NCBI GenBank assembly: GCA_027030425.1
Contig: JALVEW010000010.1
Coordinates: 1 to 48,079, forward strand
Reading direction: 5' to 3'
Length of the DNA: 48,079 nt
Origin: Sedimenticola sp.
GTDB lineage: Bacteria; Pseudomonadota; Gammaproteobacteria; Chromatiales; Chromatiaceae
Below, piece after piece: positions 24,587 to 33,224 of the stretch (the stretch's first letter is position 1; each line of letters opens with the position of its first letter). Position numbers and translations under genes: made by a program. Below the pieces are notes generated by a model. It was not told the DNA's origin, searched no databases, and saw nothing but the letters and a program-made list of their open reading frames with translations.

Positions 24587-27500
24587 ATGCGTCTGGAAAA
24601 AATCAAACTCGCCGGATTCAAGTCCTTCGTCGATCCCACTACCGTGCCATTTCCCAGTTCCCTGGTGGGCGTGGTGGGGCCGAATGGCTGCGGGAAATCC
24701 AACGTCATCGACGCCGTGCGCTGGGTCATGGGGGAAAGCTCCGCCAAGATGTTGCGCGGCGAATCCATGGCCGACGTCATCTTCAACGGCTCCAGTGCCC
24801 GCAAGCCCGTGGGGGTGGCCAGTGTCGAACTGATTTTCGACAACAGTGACGGCAAGGCCGGCGGCCAGTACGCCCAGTACGGCACCATCTCCGTGCGCCG
24901 CCAGGTGACCCGTGAAGGGCAGTCCACCTATTTCCTCAATGGCGTGCGCTGCCGCCGCCGGGACATCACCGACCTGTTCCTGGGTACCGGCCTGGGGCCG
25001 CGCAGCTATGCCATCATCGAGCAGGGCATGATCTCGCGCATCATCGAATCCCGCCCCGAGGAGCTGCGCGTCTATCTGGAGGAAGCAGCAGGCATCTCCA
25101 AGTACAAGGAAAGACGGCGGGAGACCGAAAACCGCATCCGCCACACCCGCGACAACCTGGAGCGTCTCACGGATCTGCGTGACGAAATCGAGAAGCAGCT
25201 GCGGCACCTGGAGCGCCAGGCCGCCACGGCGGAGAAATACAAGACCCTCAAGGCGGAGGAGCGCCAGGTGAACGCCGAGCTGCTGCTGCTGCGCCTGCGC
25301 GCCATGGAAGAGGAGCGGGAAGGAAAAGATCGCCTCATTGCCGAACAGAAGAACCGCTTTGAAAAAGCCCTGGCCAATCAGCGCCGGGTGGAAAGCGAGA
25401 TCGAGGCCCGGCGTGAAGCCCACCATGAGGCCAACGAGGTGTTCAACGAGGTGCAGGGGCGATTCTACGCCGCCGGGGCTGACATCGCCCGCATCGAAGA
25501 AGCCATCCAGTATGCCCGGGAATCCCGCCAGCGCAACGAGGCGGAGCTGCTGCGCGCCCGCCAGGCTCTGGAGGAGGCCCGCGCCCATCGTTCCCAGGAC
25601 GAGGGCAAGCTGCAGCAGATGGCCCAGTCCCTGATGCAGGACCAGCCCGAACTGGAGATGGCCCGCGCCCGGGCCGAGGAGCTGGCCGAGGGCCAGGCCG
25701 CCGCCGAGCAGGCCATGCAGGCCTGGCAGGATGAGTGGGACAGTTTCAACGCCACCGCCACCGAACCGGCCCAGACCGCCCAGGTGGAGCGCGCCCTCAT
25801 CAACCAGCTGGAACAACAGGAAAAACAGCTCAAGCTACGCCTGGCGCGCCTCGAAGACGAACACCATAAGCTGGCTGATCTCAAGCTGCAGGCGGAGATC
25901 GGGGAGCTGGAAGGCCGCGAGGCCGAGGGACTGGCCCTGCTGGAGGAACTGCGGGAAGGCGCGGAAGCGGTGCATCAGGCCATTGCCGATATCCGTACCC
26001 GCCTGGAGGACCAGCAGCAGGCTCTGGCCAATGCCCGTGGCGAACTGGAAACCGTCCGGGGACGCCTGGCCTCCCTGCACACCCTGCAGCAGGCCGCCAT
26101 GGGTGATGATGACGAGGCCTTTTCTTCCTGGCTGGAGCAGGCCGGCCTGAAAGATGCCCCCCGCGTCCTGGAGCAGATCCAGGTGGAGCCTCGCTGGCAG
26201 CAGGCCGTGGAGGCGGTGCTGGGGGATGGCCTGCAAGGCTTGCTGGTGGACGACCTGGCCGTGCCCGCCGCCCGCCTGGCTTCCCTGGAATCCGGTCACC
26301 TCAACCTGTTCCAGGCTGGTTCCATGGACCTGGGCGACGTCGGGAATACCCTGGCGGACGTGGTGCAGGGGCCTGATGCCCTGCGACAACTCCTCAGCCG
26401 CGTGCGCCTGGCGGAGAACCTGGACAGCGCCCTGGAGCAGCGCGACGGCCTGGCCCCCGGCGAGATGCTGGTCACCCCCGAGGGCGTCTGCCTAGGCAGG
26501 GGCTGGCTGATGCTGGAAAGAGGTGACGCCAGCGCCGGGGTGCTGGCCCGGGAGCAGGAAATCCGTGAACTGGGTGCCCGGGTGGAAGAACTCGAGCCCC
26601 TGGTGGAAGACCTGGAGCAGCGCCTGGCCCGGGACCGCCAGGCCCTGGCGGAGCAGGAGCAGCATCGCGTGGAGCAGCAGCAAAACATCGAGCAGGCCAG
26701 CAAAGACGTCGCCGCCATCCAGGCCCAGCTCAGTGGCAAGCGCGCCCGCGCCGATCACATCCGTCAGCGCATGGAAGGGCTCACCGGGGACATGGAAGAA
26801 ATCCGCCAGCAGCTGGAGCAGGACAAGGAAGCCATGGAGCAGGCCCGCCAGCGTCTGCACCGGGCCCTGGAGCAGATGGAAATCTTCAGCGTGCAGCGTG
26901 AACAGCTGACTGCCCGCCGCGAGCGTCTGCAGAAGGAGTTGGCGGATGCCCGGGAAGCGGCCCGCCAGGCGCGCAGTGAGGCCCATGAGATTGCCCTGCG
27001 GGTGGAGTCCATGCGCTCTTCCGAACAATCCTTGCGCGACGGCATCGAACGCGCCGCCCAGCAGCTGGCTCAGTATGAGGAACGCTGCCAGGTTCTGGAA
27101 GAACAGCTGGAGCAGGGCAGCGAGCCCCTGCAGGCCCAGCAGCAGGAACTCGAAGCCCTGCTGCAAAAGCGCGTGCAGGTGGAAACCGAACTCAAGGAGG
27201 CGCGCCGCAACCTGGAAGCCATCGATCACCGCTTGCGTGAGCTGGACAAGGAACGCCACCAGGCCGAGCAGCAGGTGCAGGAAGAGCGCGAGAAGCTCAA
27301 CCAGGCCAACCTCTCCCGCCAGGAAGTGGTGGTGCGTATCACCACCCTGGAGGAACAGTTGCAGCAGACGGGCAAGTCCCGGGCGGAGCTGGAGGAACAG
27401 CTGCCGGAGGCAGCCAATGTGGCGGAATGGAAGGAACGCTCCGAGGCCCTGGCGCGGCGTATCCAGCGCCTCGGAGCCATCAACCTGGCGGCCATCGATG

Positions 27501-28084
27501 AGTTCCGCGAGCAGAAGGAGCGCATGGAATACATCGATGCCCAGCATGCGGACGTGACCAAGTCCCTGGAAACCCTGGAAGAGGCCATACGCAAGATCGA
27601 CCGGGAGACCCGCACCCGCTTCAAGGAAACCTTCGACAAGGTCAACAGCGGCCTCAAGGCCATGTTTCCCAAGCTGTTCGGCGGCGGTCACGCCTACCTG
27701 GAAATGGTGGGCGAGGACCCACTGGATGCCGGCGTGGCCATCATGGCGCGACCGCCCGGCAAGCGCAATTCAAGCATTCACCTGCTTTCCGGCGGCGAAA
27801 AGGCCCTGTCCGCCGTGGCCCTGGTGTTCTCCATCTTCCAGCTCAATCCCGCGCCCTTCTGCATGCTGGACGAGGTGGACGCGCCCCTGGACGACGCCAA
27901 CGTGGGACGCTTCTGCGAGCTGGTGAAGGAAATGTCCGATGCCGTGCAGTTCATCTTCATTACCCACAACAAGGTCACCATGGCCATCTCCAACCAGCTG
28001 CTGGGCGTGACCATGAACGAGCCGGGGGTGTCACGTCTGGTGTCTGTGGACGTGGAGGAAGCGGTTCAGCTGGCGGCGGTGTAA
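24587..28084 (+). CDS. smc: Chromosome segregation SMC ATPase
   Basis: 1165 residues, full length, from the ATG at 24587 (MRLEKIKLAGFKSF); an upstream TTG would add three residues. Walker A GPNGCGKSN is at 31-39. Long coiled coils flank a hinge near residues 520-640. The signature LLSGGEKALSA is near 1066 and Walker B FCMLDEVDAPLDD near 1091. It compacts and segregates the chromosome with ScpA/ScpB, which are not in the window. In many gammaproteobacteria zipA and ligA follow smc; here a tandem repeat pair and an unrelated PEBP gene follow instead. Confidence 0.97.
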   Translation: MRLEKIKLAGFKSFVDPTTVPFPSSLVGVVGPNGCGKSNVIDAVRWVMGESSAKMLRGESMADVIFNGSSARKPVGVASVELIFDNSDGKAGGQYAQYGTISVRRQVTREGQSTYFLNGVRCRRRDITDLFLGTGLGPRSYAIIEQGMISRIIESRPEELRVYLEEAAGISKYKERRRETENRIRHTRDNLERLTDLRDEIEKQLRHLERQAATAEKYKTLKAEERQVNAELLLLRLRAMEEEREGKDRLIAEQKNRFEKALANQRRVESEIEARREAHHEANEVFNEVQGRFYAAGADIARIEEAIQYARESRQRNEAELLRARQALEEARAHRSQDEGKLQQMAQSLMQDQPELEMARARAEELAEGQAAAEQAMQAWQDEWDSFNATATEPAQTAQVERALINQLEQQEKQLKLRLARLEDEHHKLADLKLQAEIGELEGREAEGLALLEELREGAEAVHQAIADIRTRLEDQQQALANARGELETVRGRLASLHTLQQAAMGDDDEAFSSWLEQAGLKDAPRVLEQIQVEPRWQQAVEAVLGDGLQGLLVDDLAVPAARLASLESGHLNLFQAGSMDLGDVGNTLADVVQGPDALRQLLSRVRLAENLDSALEQRDGLAPGEMLVTPEGVCLGRGWLMLERGDASAGVLAREQEIRELGARVEELEPLVEDLEQRLARDRQALAEQEQHRVEQQQNIEQASKDVAAIQAQLSGKRARADHIRQRMEGLTGDMEEIRQQLEQDKEAMEQARQRLHRALEQMEIFSVQREQLTARRERLQKELADAREAARQARSEAHEIALRVESMRSSEQSLRDGIERAAQQLAQYEERCQVLEEQLEQGSEPLQAQQQELEALLQKRVQVETELKEARRNLEAIDHRLRELDKERHQAEQQVQEEREKLNQANLSRQEVVVRITTLEEQLQQTGKSRAELEEQLPEAANVAEWKERSEALARRIQRLGAINLAAIDEFREQKERMEYIDAQHADVTKSLETLEEAIRKIDRETRTRFKETFDKVNSGLKAMFPKLFGGGHAYLEMVGEDPLDAGVAIMARPPGKRNSSIHLLSGGEKALSAVALVFSIFQLNPAPFCMLDEVDAPLDDANVGRFCELVKEMSDAVQFIFITHNKVTMAISNQLLGVTMNEPGVSRLVSVDVEEAVQLAAV

Positions 28085-28101
28085 GTGTCGGCCCGTTGGA
28101 T

Positions 28102-28203
28102 GGGGTCGGACTCGAATGGGACTGGTGTTGGCGGATTCGAGGGTTTGGGGATATCCTGATCTCGTCTTTTTGCAACGGCGTGGAGTGATTTGACTCCGAC
28201 CCC
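28102..28203. repeat. 102-bp palindromic-arm repeat, tandem copy 1
   Basis: Arms GGGGTCGGACTCGAAT (28102-28117) and ATTTGACTCCGACCCC (28188-28203). The interior resembles copy 2 at roughly 88% by eye but not the 101-bp elements. It begins 17 bp after the smc stop. Confidence 0.85.
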
Positions 28204-28230
28204 CGGGGATTGGGGGGTGCTTCGTTGGGC

Positions 28231-28332
28231 GGGGTCGGAGTCGAATGGGGCTGATGTTGGCGGATTCGAGAGTTTGGGAATATCCTGATCTCGTCCTTTG
28301 CAATGGCGTGGGGTGGATTCGACTCCGACCCC
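28231..28332. repeat. 102-bp palindromic-arm repeat, tandem copy 2
   Basis: Arms GGGGTCGGAGTCGAAT (28231-28246) and ATTCGACTCCGACCCC (28317-28332), a perfect 16-bp dyad. It is a direct tandem of copy 1 with a 27-bp G-rich spacer. A further partial motif (GATTCCGACCCC) follows at about 28336. Together the pair fills the smc-PEBP gap. Confidence 0.85.
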
Positions 28333-28408
28333 AAGGATTCCGACCCCGGGGATTCGATCCCGTGGTTGCTGCTAGACTGTGAAGAGAAGCATATCAGGAG
28401 GCAGCGTC

Positions 28409-28939
28409 ATGAGAATTCGCGGTTTCTTGCCCAAGGCTCTTCTTTTCCTGGTTGTCGCAACGGAGGTCAGCGCCATGAGTTTCACGATTCACTCTTCTGC
28501 TTTTGAGGAGGGCGGCTTCATCCCGGTCCGCTATACCTGTGACGGGGAGGATGTTTCTCCTCCTCTCCGGTGGAGCGGGGTTCCGGAAGGCGCGCGCAGC
28601 CTGGCCCTCGTCGTGGATGACCCTGATGCCCCTGACCCCAAGGCGCCGAAGATGGTCTGGGTCCACTGGGTGCTCTACAACATGCCCGTCGACAGTGATG
28701 GCCTGGCCGAGGCGGTGAACGTGCTCCCCGCTGGCACCCTGGAAGGCCTGAATGACTGGAAGCGGACCGGCTATGGCGGTCCCTGTCCGCCCATTGGACG
28801 CCACCGCTACTTCTTCAAGCTCTACGCCCTGGATACGGAACTGCCCGACCTGGGCGCGCCCACCAAGGCACAGCTGCTTGAGGCCATGAAGGGGCACGTC
28901 CTTGACGAGGCGGTGCTGATGGGGACTTACGCCCATTGA
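28409..28939 (+). CDS. Exported YbhB/YbcL-type PEBP-family protein
   Basis: 176 residues. The ATG at 28409 is chosen because an AGGAGG ribosome-binding site lies 8 nt upstream and a signal peptide (MRIRGFLPKALLFLVVATEVSA) follows. The phosphatidylethanolamine-binding fold shows YTCDGEDVSPPLRWSGVPEGARSLALVVDDPDAP, with the Asp-Pro-Asp ligand site, and GYGGPCPPIGRHRYFFKLYALD. The bacterial role is uncertain; relatives are called Raf-kinase-inhibitor-like. PolX follows 79 bp later. Confidence 0.92.
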   Translation: MRIRGFLPKALLFLVVATEVSAMSFTIHSSAFEEGGFIPVRYTCDGEDVSPPLRWSGVPEGARSLALVVDDPDAPDPKAPKMVWVHWVLYNMPVDSDGLAEAVNVLPAGTLEGLNDWKRTGYGGPCPPIGRHRYFFKLYALDTELPDLGAPTKAQLLEAMKGHVLDEAVLMGTYAH

Positions 28940-29018
28940 CCATGAATCGGCTTGAAACAGGTCAGGTGTCGGGGTTCTCTTGACCGGGATGGCGCCTTTC
29001 TGTTTCCAAAGGTAAGAA

Positions 29019-30740
29019 ATGCCCGTCACCAACACTGAAATCGCCGCCATCTTCAACCGCATTGCTGATCTTCTCGAGATCCAGGAGGAGAATCCCTTCC
29101 GCATTCGTGCCTATCGCAATGCCGCGCGCACCATCCAGGGGCTTTCCCATAGCCTGGCGGAGATGGTGCAGGCGGGAGAGGTGCTGGAGGCGCTGCCGGG
29201 TATCGGCAAGGATCTGGCGGCCAAGATCCGCGAAATCCTGGCCACCGGCTCCCTGCGCAAGCTGAAGGCGCTGGAAGGAGCCGTCTCGCCGGACCTGGTG
29301 GAGCTGCTCCAGGTGCCGGGGCTGGGGCCGAAGCGGCTGCGGGTCCTGCGTGATTATCTCGATATTCACGGTCTGGCGGACCTGGAGCAGGCGGCCCGGC
29401 AGGGGCTGGTGCGTACCCTTCCGGGGTTTGGCGTCAAGAGTGAGCAGAACCTGCTGCGTGAGCTGACCGAGCTGAAGCAGCGCACCCGCCGCTGGCTCTG
29501 GTCCGAGGTGGAGGAGGTGGCCGGGCAGCTACTGGTTTACCTGCGTGGTGTGAAGGGGGTGAAGCGGGTGGAGCTGGCGGGCAGCTTCCGCCGCAGGAAG
29601 GAAACGGTGGGTGATCTCGATGTGCTGGCCATTGCGACCCGGGGAGCTGGGGTGATCGAGGCCTTCACCCGCTTCGAGGCAGTGGAGCGGGTGGTGTCCA
29701 AGGGAACCACCCGCTCCCAGGTGGTGCTGCGCGGCGGCCTGCAAGTGGACCTGCGGGTGGTGCCCCAGGCCAGCTTTGGCACCGCCTGGCACTACTTCAC
29801 CGGCAGCAAGGCGCACAGTATCGCGGTGCGTACCATGGGGGTGCAGAGGGGGCTGAAAATCAATGAGTATGGCGTCTTCGACCGGGCAGGCAGGCGCATC
29901 GCCGGCCGTACCGAGGAAGAGGTCTATGCCCGGCTGGGGCTGTCCTGGATGGAGCCCGAACTGCGCGAACAGCACGGAGAGCTGGAGGCGGCAGCCGAGG
30001 GCCGGTTGCCGAAGCTGGTGGAGCTGAAGGATCTCAAGGGGGACCTCCACTGCCACACCAGCGAGAGTGACGGCCGGGACGGCCTGGAGGCCATGGCGCG
30101 GGCGGCGAAGGCGCTGGGGCACCGCTATCTTGCCATCACCGAACACAGTCAGCACCTGGGCGTGGCCCGGGGGCTGACGCCCGAGCGGCTGCTGGCCCAC
30201 TGCGAGGCCATCGACAGGTTGAATGAGAAACTGAAAGGTATCCGCCTGCTCAAGGGGGTGGAAGTGGACATCCTCGAGGACGGCTCCCTGGACATGCCCG
30301 ACGAGGTGCTGGCGCGCCTGGATGTGGTGGTGGGCGCCGTCCACTTCGCCTTCGGCCTGTCATCGAAGAAACAGACCGAGCGCGTGATCCGTGCCATGGA
30401 CAATCCCCATTTCAACATCCTGGCCCACCCCACGGCGCGCCTTATCGGCAGGCGCCGGGCCTGCGACCTGGACATGGAGTGGATCATGGATGCCGCCCTG
30501 ACGCGGGGCTGTTACCTGGAACTCAACGCCCAGCCCCAGCGGCTGGATCTGAATGATCTCCATTGTCGCATGGCGAAAGAGCGGGGGCTTAAGGTGGTGA
30601 TTTCCACCGATGCCCACAGCAGCGGGCAGCTTGAATACCTGCGCCATGGCGTCGGCCAGGCGCGGCGTGGCTGGCTGGAGAAGGGGGACGTGCTCAATAC
30701 GCTGGGGCTGAAGTCCTTTCTCAATGCGCTGAAGCGCTGA
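29019..30740 (+). CDS. polX: PolX DNA polymerase/3'-5' exonuclease
   Basis: 573 residues. A helix-hairpin-helix region covers about 10-150 (ALPGIGKDLAAKI, VPGLGPKRLRVL). The family-X nucleotidyltransferase domain has GSFRRRKETVGDLDVLA with D199 and D201 and a third Asp D244 (QVDLRVV). The C-terminal PHP domain starts at DLHCHTSESDG with H344/H346 and holds the metal-dependent 3'-5' exonuclease. It acts in gap-filling base-excision or end-joining repair. Its stop is 9 bp from the convergent HAD gene. Confidence 0.95.
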   Translation: MPVTNTEIAAIFNRIADLLEIQEENPFRIRAYRNAARTIQGLSHSLAEMVQAGEVLEALPGIGKDLAAKIREILATGSLRKLKALEGAVSPDLVELLQVPGLGPKRLRVLRDYLDIHGLADLEQAARQGLVRTLPGFGVKSEQNLLRELTELKQRTRRWLWSEVEEVAGQLLVYLRGVKGVKRVELAGSFRRRKETVGDLDVLAIATRGAGVIEAFTRFEAVERVVSKGTTRSQVVLRGGLQVDLRVVPQASFGTAWHYFTGSKAHSIAVRTMGVQRGLKINEYGVFDRAGRRIAGRTEEEVYARLGLSWMEPELREQHGELEAAAEGRLPKLVELKDLKGDLHCHTSESDGRDGLEAMARAAKALGHRYLAITEHSQHLGVARGLTPERLLAHCEAIDRLNEKLKGIRLLKGVEVDILEDGSLDMPDEVLARLDVVVGAVHFAFGLSSKKQTERVIRAMDNPHFNILAHPTARLIGRRRACDLDMEWIMDAALTRGCYLELNAQPQRLDLNDLHCRMAKERGLKVVISTDAHSSGQLEYLRHGVGQARRGWLEKGDVLNTLGLKSFLNALKR

Positions 30741-30749
30741 TGGGCAATC

Positions 30750-31370
30750 CTACGGGGAATGCGGCAGAAGTCGCTTCAGTGCTTCCCTGAGCCTTTCCAG
30801 GTTCTTGAACTGCACTGCCCGCATCCCGGCTTGGCGGGCCCGCTCCACGTTGCCCGGCGAATCGTCGATGAAGAGCACTTCGCCGGGCTGCACGCCCATC
30901 CGGCAGGCCACCACTCTGAAGCTGCGTGGATCCCGCTTGCCCATGCCGAGGTGGAAACTGTTGAATACCCGATTGAAGTGGTGAAAGAAGCCGTCCCTTG
31001 CTTCCAGCCGGTCGAGCCAGTCGGTCTGGTCGCTGAGGATGGCCACCTGAAAGCCCTGGTCGCGCAACTCGTCCACCAGCCTCAGCATCTCCGGGCGCAG
31101 CCGGAAACGCTGGAGGATCTCCTCGCGCAACGGGGTTTCATTGCCGGTAATGCCAGTACGGGCCTTGAGGAGCCTCCAAAAGTCCGCCTCAGTGCCCCTT
31201 CCTGTCACGTAACCGCTGTCGTAAACCGCGTCCATGCCCTGGCGGAGCATCCAGTCGGGGGCCAAGTGCTGGCGACGGGCAATTTCCGCCAGCCCCTCGC
31301 GGAAGCCCTCCTCGGCAAGCACACCGCCGTAGTCGAACAGCAGGGTGGTCAGCTTCTCTTTGGGTTCCAT
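30750..31370 (-). CDS. HAD-superfamily hydrolase
   Basis: 206 residues from the ATG at 31370 (MEPKEKLTTLLFDYGGVL). Further upstream in-frame starts would overlap the divergent Nudix gene. Motif I is D13-Y-G with the second Asp replaced by Gly, as in the YihX-like group. Motif II is SDQTDW and motif III/IV GKRDPRSF and FIDDSPGNVERA. It probably dephosphorylates a small metabolite. Its promoter region is the 46 bp shared with the Nudix gene. Confidence 0.85.
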   Translation of the reverse strand: MEPKEKLTTLLFDYGGVLAEEGFREGLAEIARRQHLAPDWMLRQGMDAVYDSGYVTGRGTEADFWRLLKARTGITGNETPLREEILQRFRLRPEMLRLVDELRDQGFQVAILSDQTDWLDRLEARDGFFHHFNRVFNSFHLGMGKRDPRSFRVVACRMGVQPGEVLFIDDSPGNVERARQAGMRAVQFKNLERLREALKRLLPHSP

Positions 31371-31416
31371 GAAGAGTACATTGGGGCCTTTGGGGCTACC
31401 TTGCAAGGTCTGTTTC

Positions 31417-31836
31417 ATGGTTCTTTCCGCCGGTGTGGTTCTCATACGCAGAGAGGGCGAAAGCTGTTACTTTCTGCTGCTGCGGGTCTTCAACTACTGG
31501 GATTTCCCGAAAGGGGAAGTGGAACCGGGAGAGGATTCGCTGGCGGCGGCGACGCGGGAGCTGAAAGAGGAAACCGGTATTGCCGAACTCGACTTTCCCT
31601 GGGGGGATATCTTCATCGAGACCGAGCCCTATGGCAGCGGGCGGCGGCGCAAGGTGGCGCGTTACTACCTGGCAGAAACGGGGGTGCGGGAGGTGAAGCT
31701 GTCGATCAATCCCGAGCTCGGCAGGGCCGAACATGACGAGTACCGCTGGGTCACCTATGAGGAGGCGACGAAGCTGCTGGGTGAACGGCTAAGGAAAGTG
31801 CTGCGCTGGGCGACGCAGCGGAGTGGTTGTCGCTGA
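31417..31836 (+). CDS. Nudix hydrolase (MutT/diadenosine-tetraphosphatase type)
   Basis: 139 residues from the ATG at 31417 (MVLSAGVVLIRREG). The Nudix box reads G-x5-E-x7-REL-x-EETGI within GEVEPGEDSLAAATREL. The region WDFPKG and the C-terminal EHDEYRWVTYEEA resemble asymmetric Ap4A hydrolases. It would remove oxidised or signalling nucleotides. It is divergent from the HAD gene and ends 7 bp before repeat arm B. Confidence 0.9.
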   Translation: MVLSAGVVLIRREGESCYFLLLRVFNYWDFPKGEVEPGEDSLAAATRELKEETGIAELDFPWGDIFIETEPYGSGRRRKVARYYLAETGVREVKLSINPELGRAEHDEYRWVTYEEATKLLGERLRKVLRWATQRSGCR

Positions 31837-31842
31837 GGATTT

Positions 31843-32141
31843 GCCCGAATATTTTACCCGGGAACGCGATGATCGTGCCGGGATCGGCGTTCAGGTGCGA
31901 ATCTGCGAAGGGGTCGGAGTCAAATTCCACCCAATTGTCACAAGGAACGGAATCAAGCTGTTCCATGCCATCGGATCTTCCCAACATCCTTTCCATATGA
32001 CTCCGACCCCGACCACCAATACCACGGATAGACGGCGAAACCGGTGCGAGGGCGTGTTCAGCGATGCCCGGTAACATTTTGTACTTTGCTAATATTTCAA
32101 AATTCTTCACGAAATACAATAAGTTAGAATATTATTTCAGC
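31843..32141. repeat. 300-bp inverted repeat arm B, containing a 101-bp dyad core
   Basis: This is the reverse-complement partner of 11695-11994. The core is 31910-32010, identical at all 101 positions to the reverse complement of 11827-11927. The outer regions, including the AT-rich end at about 32090-32141, differ at roughly one base in ten. The block fills the gap between the Nudix stop and the end of folE2. Two 300-bp arms facing each other across 20 kb could support inversion of the intervening segment. Confidence 0.9.
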
Positions 32142-32161
32142 GGTCGGGTGAAATGTTCGGG

Positions 32162-32968
32162 TTAGTCCTTGACGCGTTCAATGAGGGCGTAGGCAGAGTG
32201 GTTGTGGATGGATTCGAAGTTCTCCGCCTCCACGGTGTAGGCGCGAATACGGGAATCCTCGTTGAGGCGGCCGGCCACGTCGCGCACCATGTCCTCCACG
32301 AACTTGGGATTGTCGTAGGCGTGCTCGGTGACGTACTTCTCGTCGGGGCGCTTGAGCAGGCCGTAGAGCTGGCTGGATGCCTCGCTCTCCACCAGGTCGA
32401 TGATGTCCTCGATCCAGACGAATTCGTCGCTGCTCACGGTGACGGTGACGTGGGAGCGCTGGTTGTGGGCGCCCCGGTCGGATATGGACTTGGAACAGGG
32501 GCAGAGGCTGGTGACGGGCACGGCCACCCGGGTGAACATGCTGGGCGTTCCGTCCTTGACCTCGCCGATGAGGGTCACCTCGTAGTCCAGCAGGCTTTTT
32601 ACCCCGGAGACAGGGGCGGTCTTTTCCACGAAGAAGGGGAAGGTCATCTCGATGTGGCCGGCTTCCGATTCCAGCCGCTCCACCATCTCCACCAGCATCT
32701 CCTTGAAGGAGTTTACGGAGATCTCCCGCTCGTGGTTGTTGAGAATGGCCACGAAGCGGGACATGTGCGTGCCCTTGAAGTTGTGGGGCAGGAACACATA
32801 CATGTTGAAGGTGGCGATGGTGTGCTGTTCGCCCTCGCTGCGATCCTTCACCCGTACCGGGTGACGAATGTCTTTGATGCCGACGCGGTTGATGGCGATC
32901 TGCCGGGTATCGGCGCTGCCCTGGACGTCCTCGATTTCCGGCGTTGAAGTGCTGCAGTGAGTGGTCAT
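32162..32968 (-). CDS. folE2: GTP cyclohydrolase FolE2 (MptA/FolE2 type)
   Basis: 268 residues from the ATG at 32968 ([17 protein letters not shown]). The open frame runs 38 codons further upstream, but that leader is not family-like. It makes 7,8-dihydroneopterin triphosphate from GTP for folate, and the same product feeds the preQ0 pathway used by QueF. The T-fold signature [21 protein letters not shown] contains the conserved metal Cys. The type IB enzyme is less zinc-dependent than FolE. No Zur box is seen in the gap. Confidence 0.95.
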   Translation of the reverse strand: MTTHCSTSTPEIEDVQGSADTRQIAINRVGIKDIRHPVRVKDRSEGEQHTIATFNMYVFLPHNFKGTHMSRFVAILNNHEREISVNSFKEMLVEMVERLESEAGHIEMTFPFFVEKTAPVSGVKSLLDYEVTLIGEVKDGTPSMFTRVAVPVTSLCPCSKSISDRGAHNQRSHVTVTVSSDEFVWIEDIIDLVESEASSQLYGLLKRPDEKYVTEHAYDNPKFVEDMVRDVAGRLNEDSRIRAYTVEAENFESIHNHSAYALIERVKD

Positions 32969-33060
32969 GGTATGCGGTAGCTTTCGAGTGATAGCCGGGC
33001 ATTTTATCCCGGTTAGCCATATAAGGGAAATCTGAAATAACCCCAGCGATTCATTGGTAG

Positions 33061-33078
33061 GTCGGGCTGAAGCCTGAC
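33061..33078. repeat. REP-like hairpin
   Basis: GTCGGGCT and AGCCTGAC flank a 2-nt loop, with one wobble. It resembles the hairpin at 15823-15840. It lies between folE2 and the 101-bp element at 33103-33203. Confidence 0.5.
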
Positions 33079-33102
33079 GCACAGGGGGGCAGGAATAGCG
33101 AA

Positions 33103-33203
33103 GGGGTCGGAGTCATATTCCACCCAATTGTCAGAAGGAACGGAATCAAGCTGTTCCATGCCATCGGATCTTCCCAACATCCTTTCCATTTGACTCCGAC
33201 CCC
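33103..33203. repeat. 101-bp palindromic-arm repeat, copy C (core only)
   Basis: It is 98/101 identical to the core of arm B (3 differences). Two of the three differences are at the arm ends and are reciprocal: in B the arms are CAAAT/ATATG and here CATAT/ATTTG. The AT-rich flanks of A and B are missing. Identity continues about 13 bp past the right end (GACCACCAATACC). The copy lies between ispA and folE2, ending 21 bp from the ispA stop. Confidence 0.9.
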
Positions 33204-33224
33204 GACCACCAATACCGCGGGGGG

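Noticed and set aside
26492-27691. 399-codon minus-strand frame opposite smc
   Set aside because: It is a shadow of the coiled-coil region, Leu/Phe/His-rich, with no known domain.
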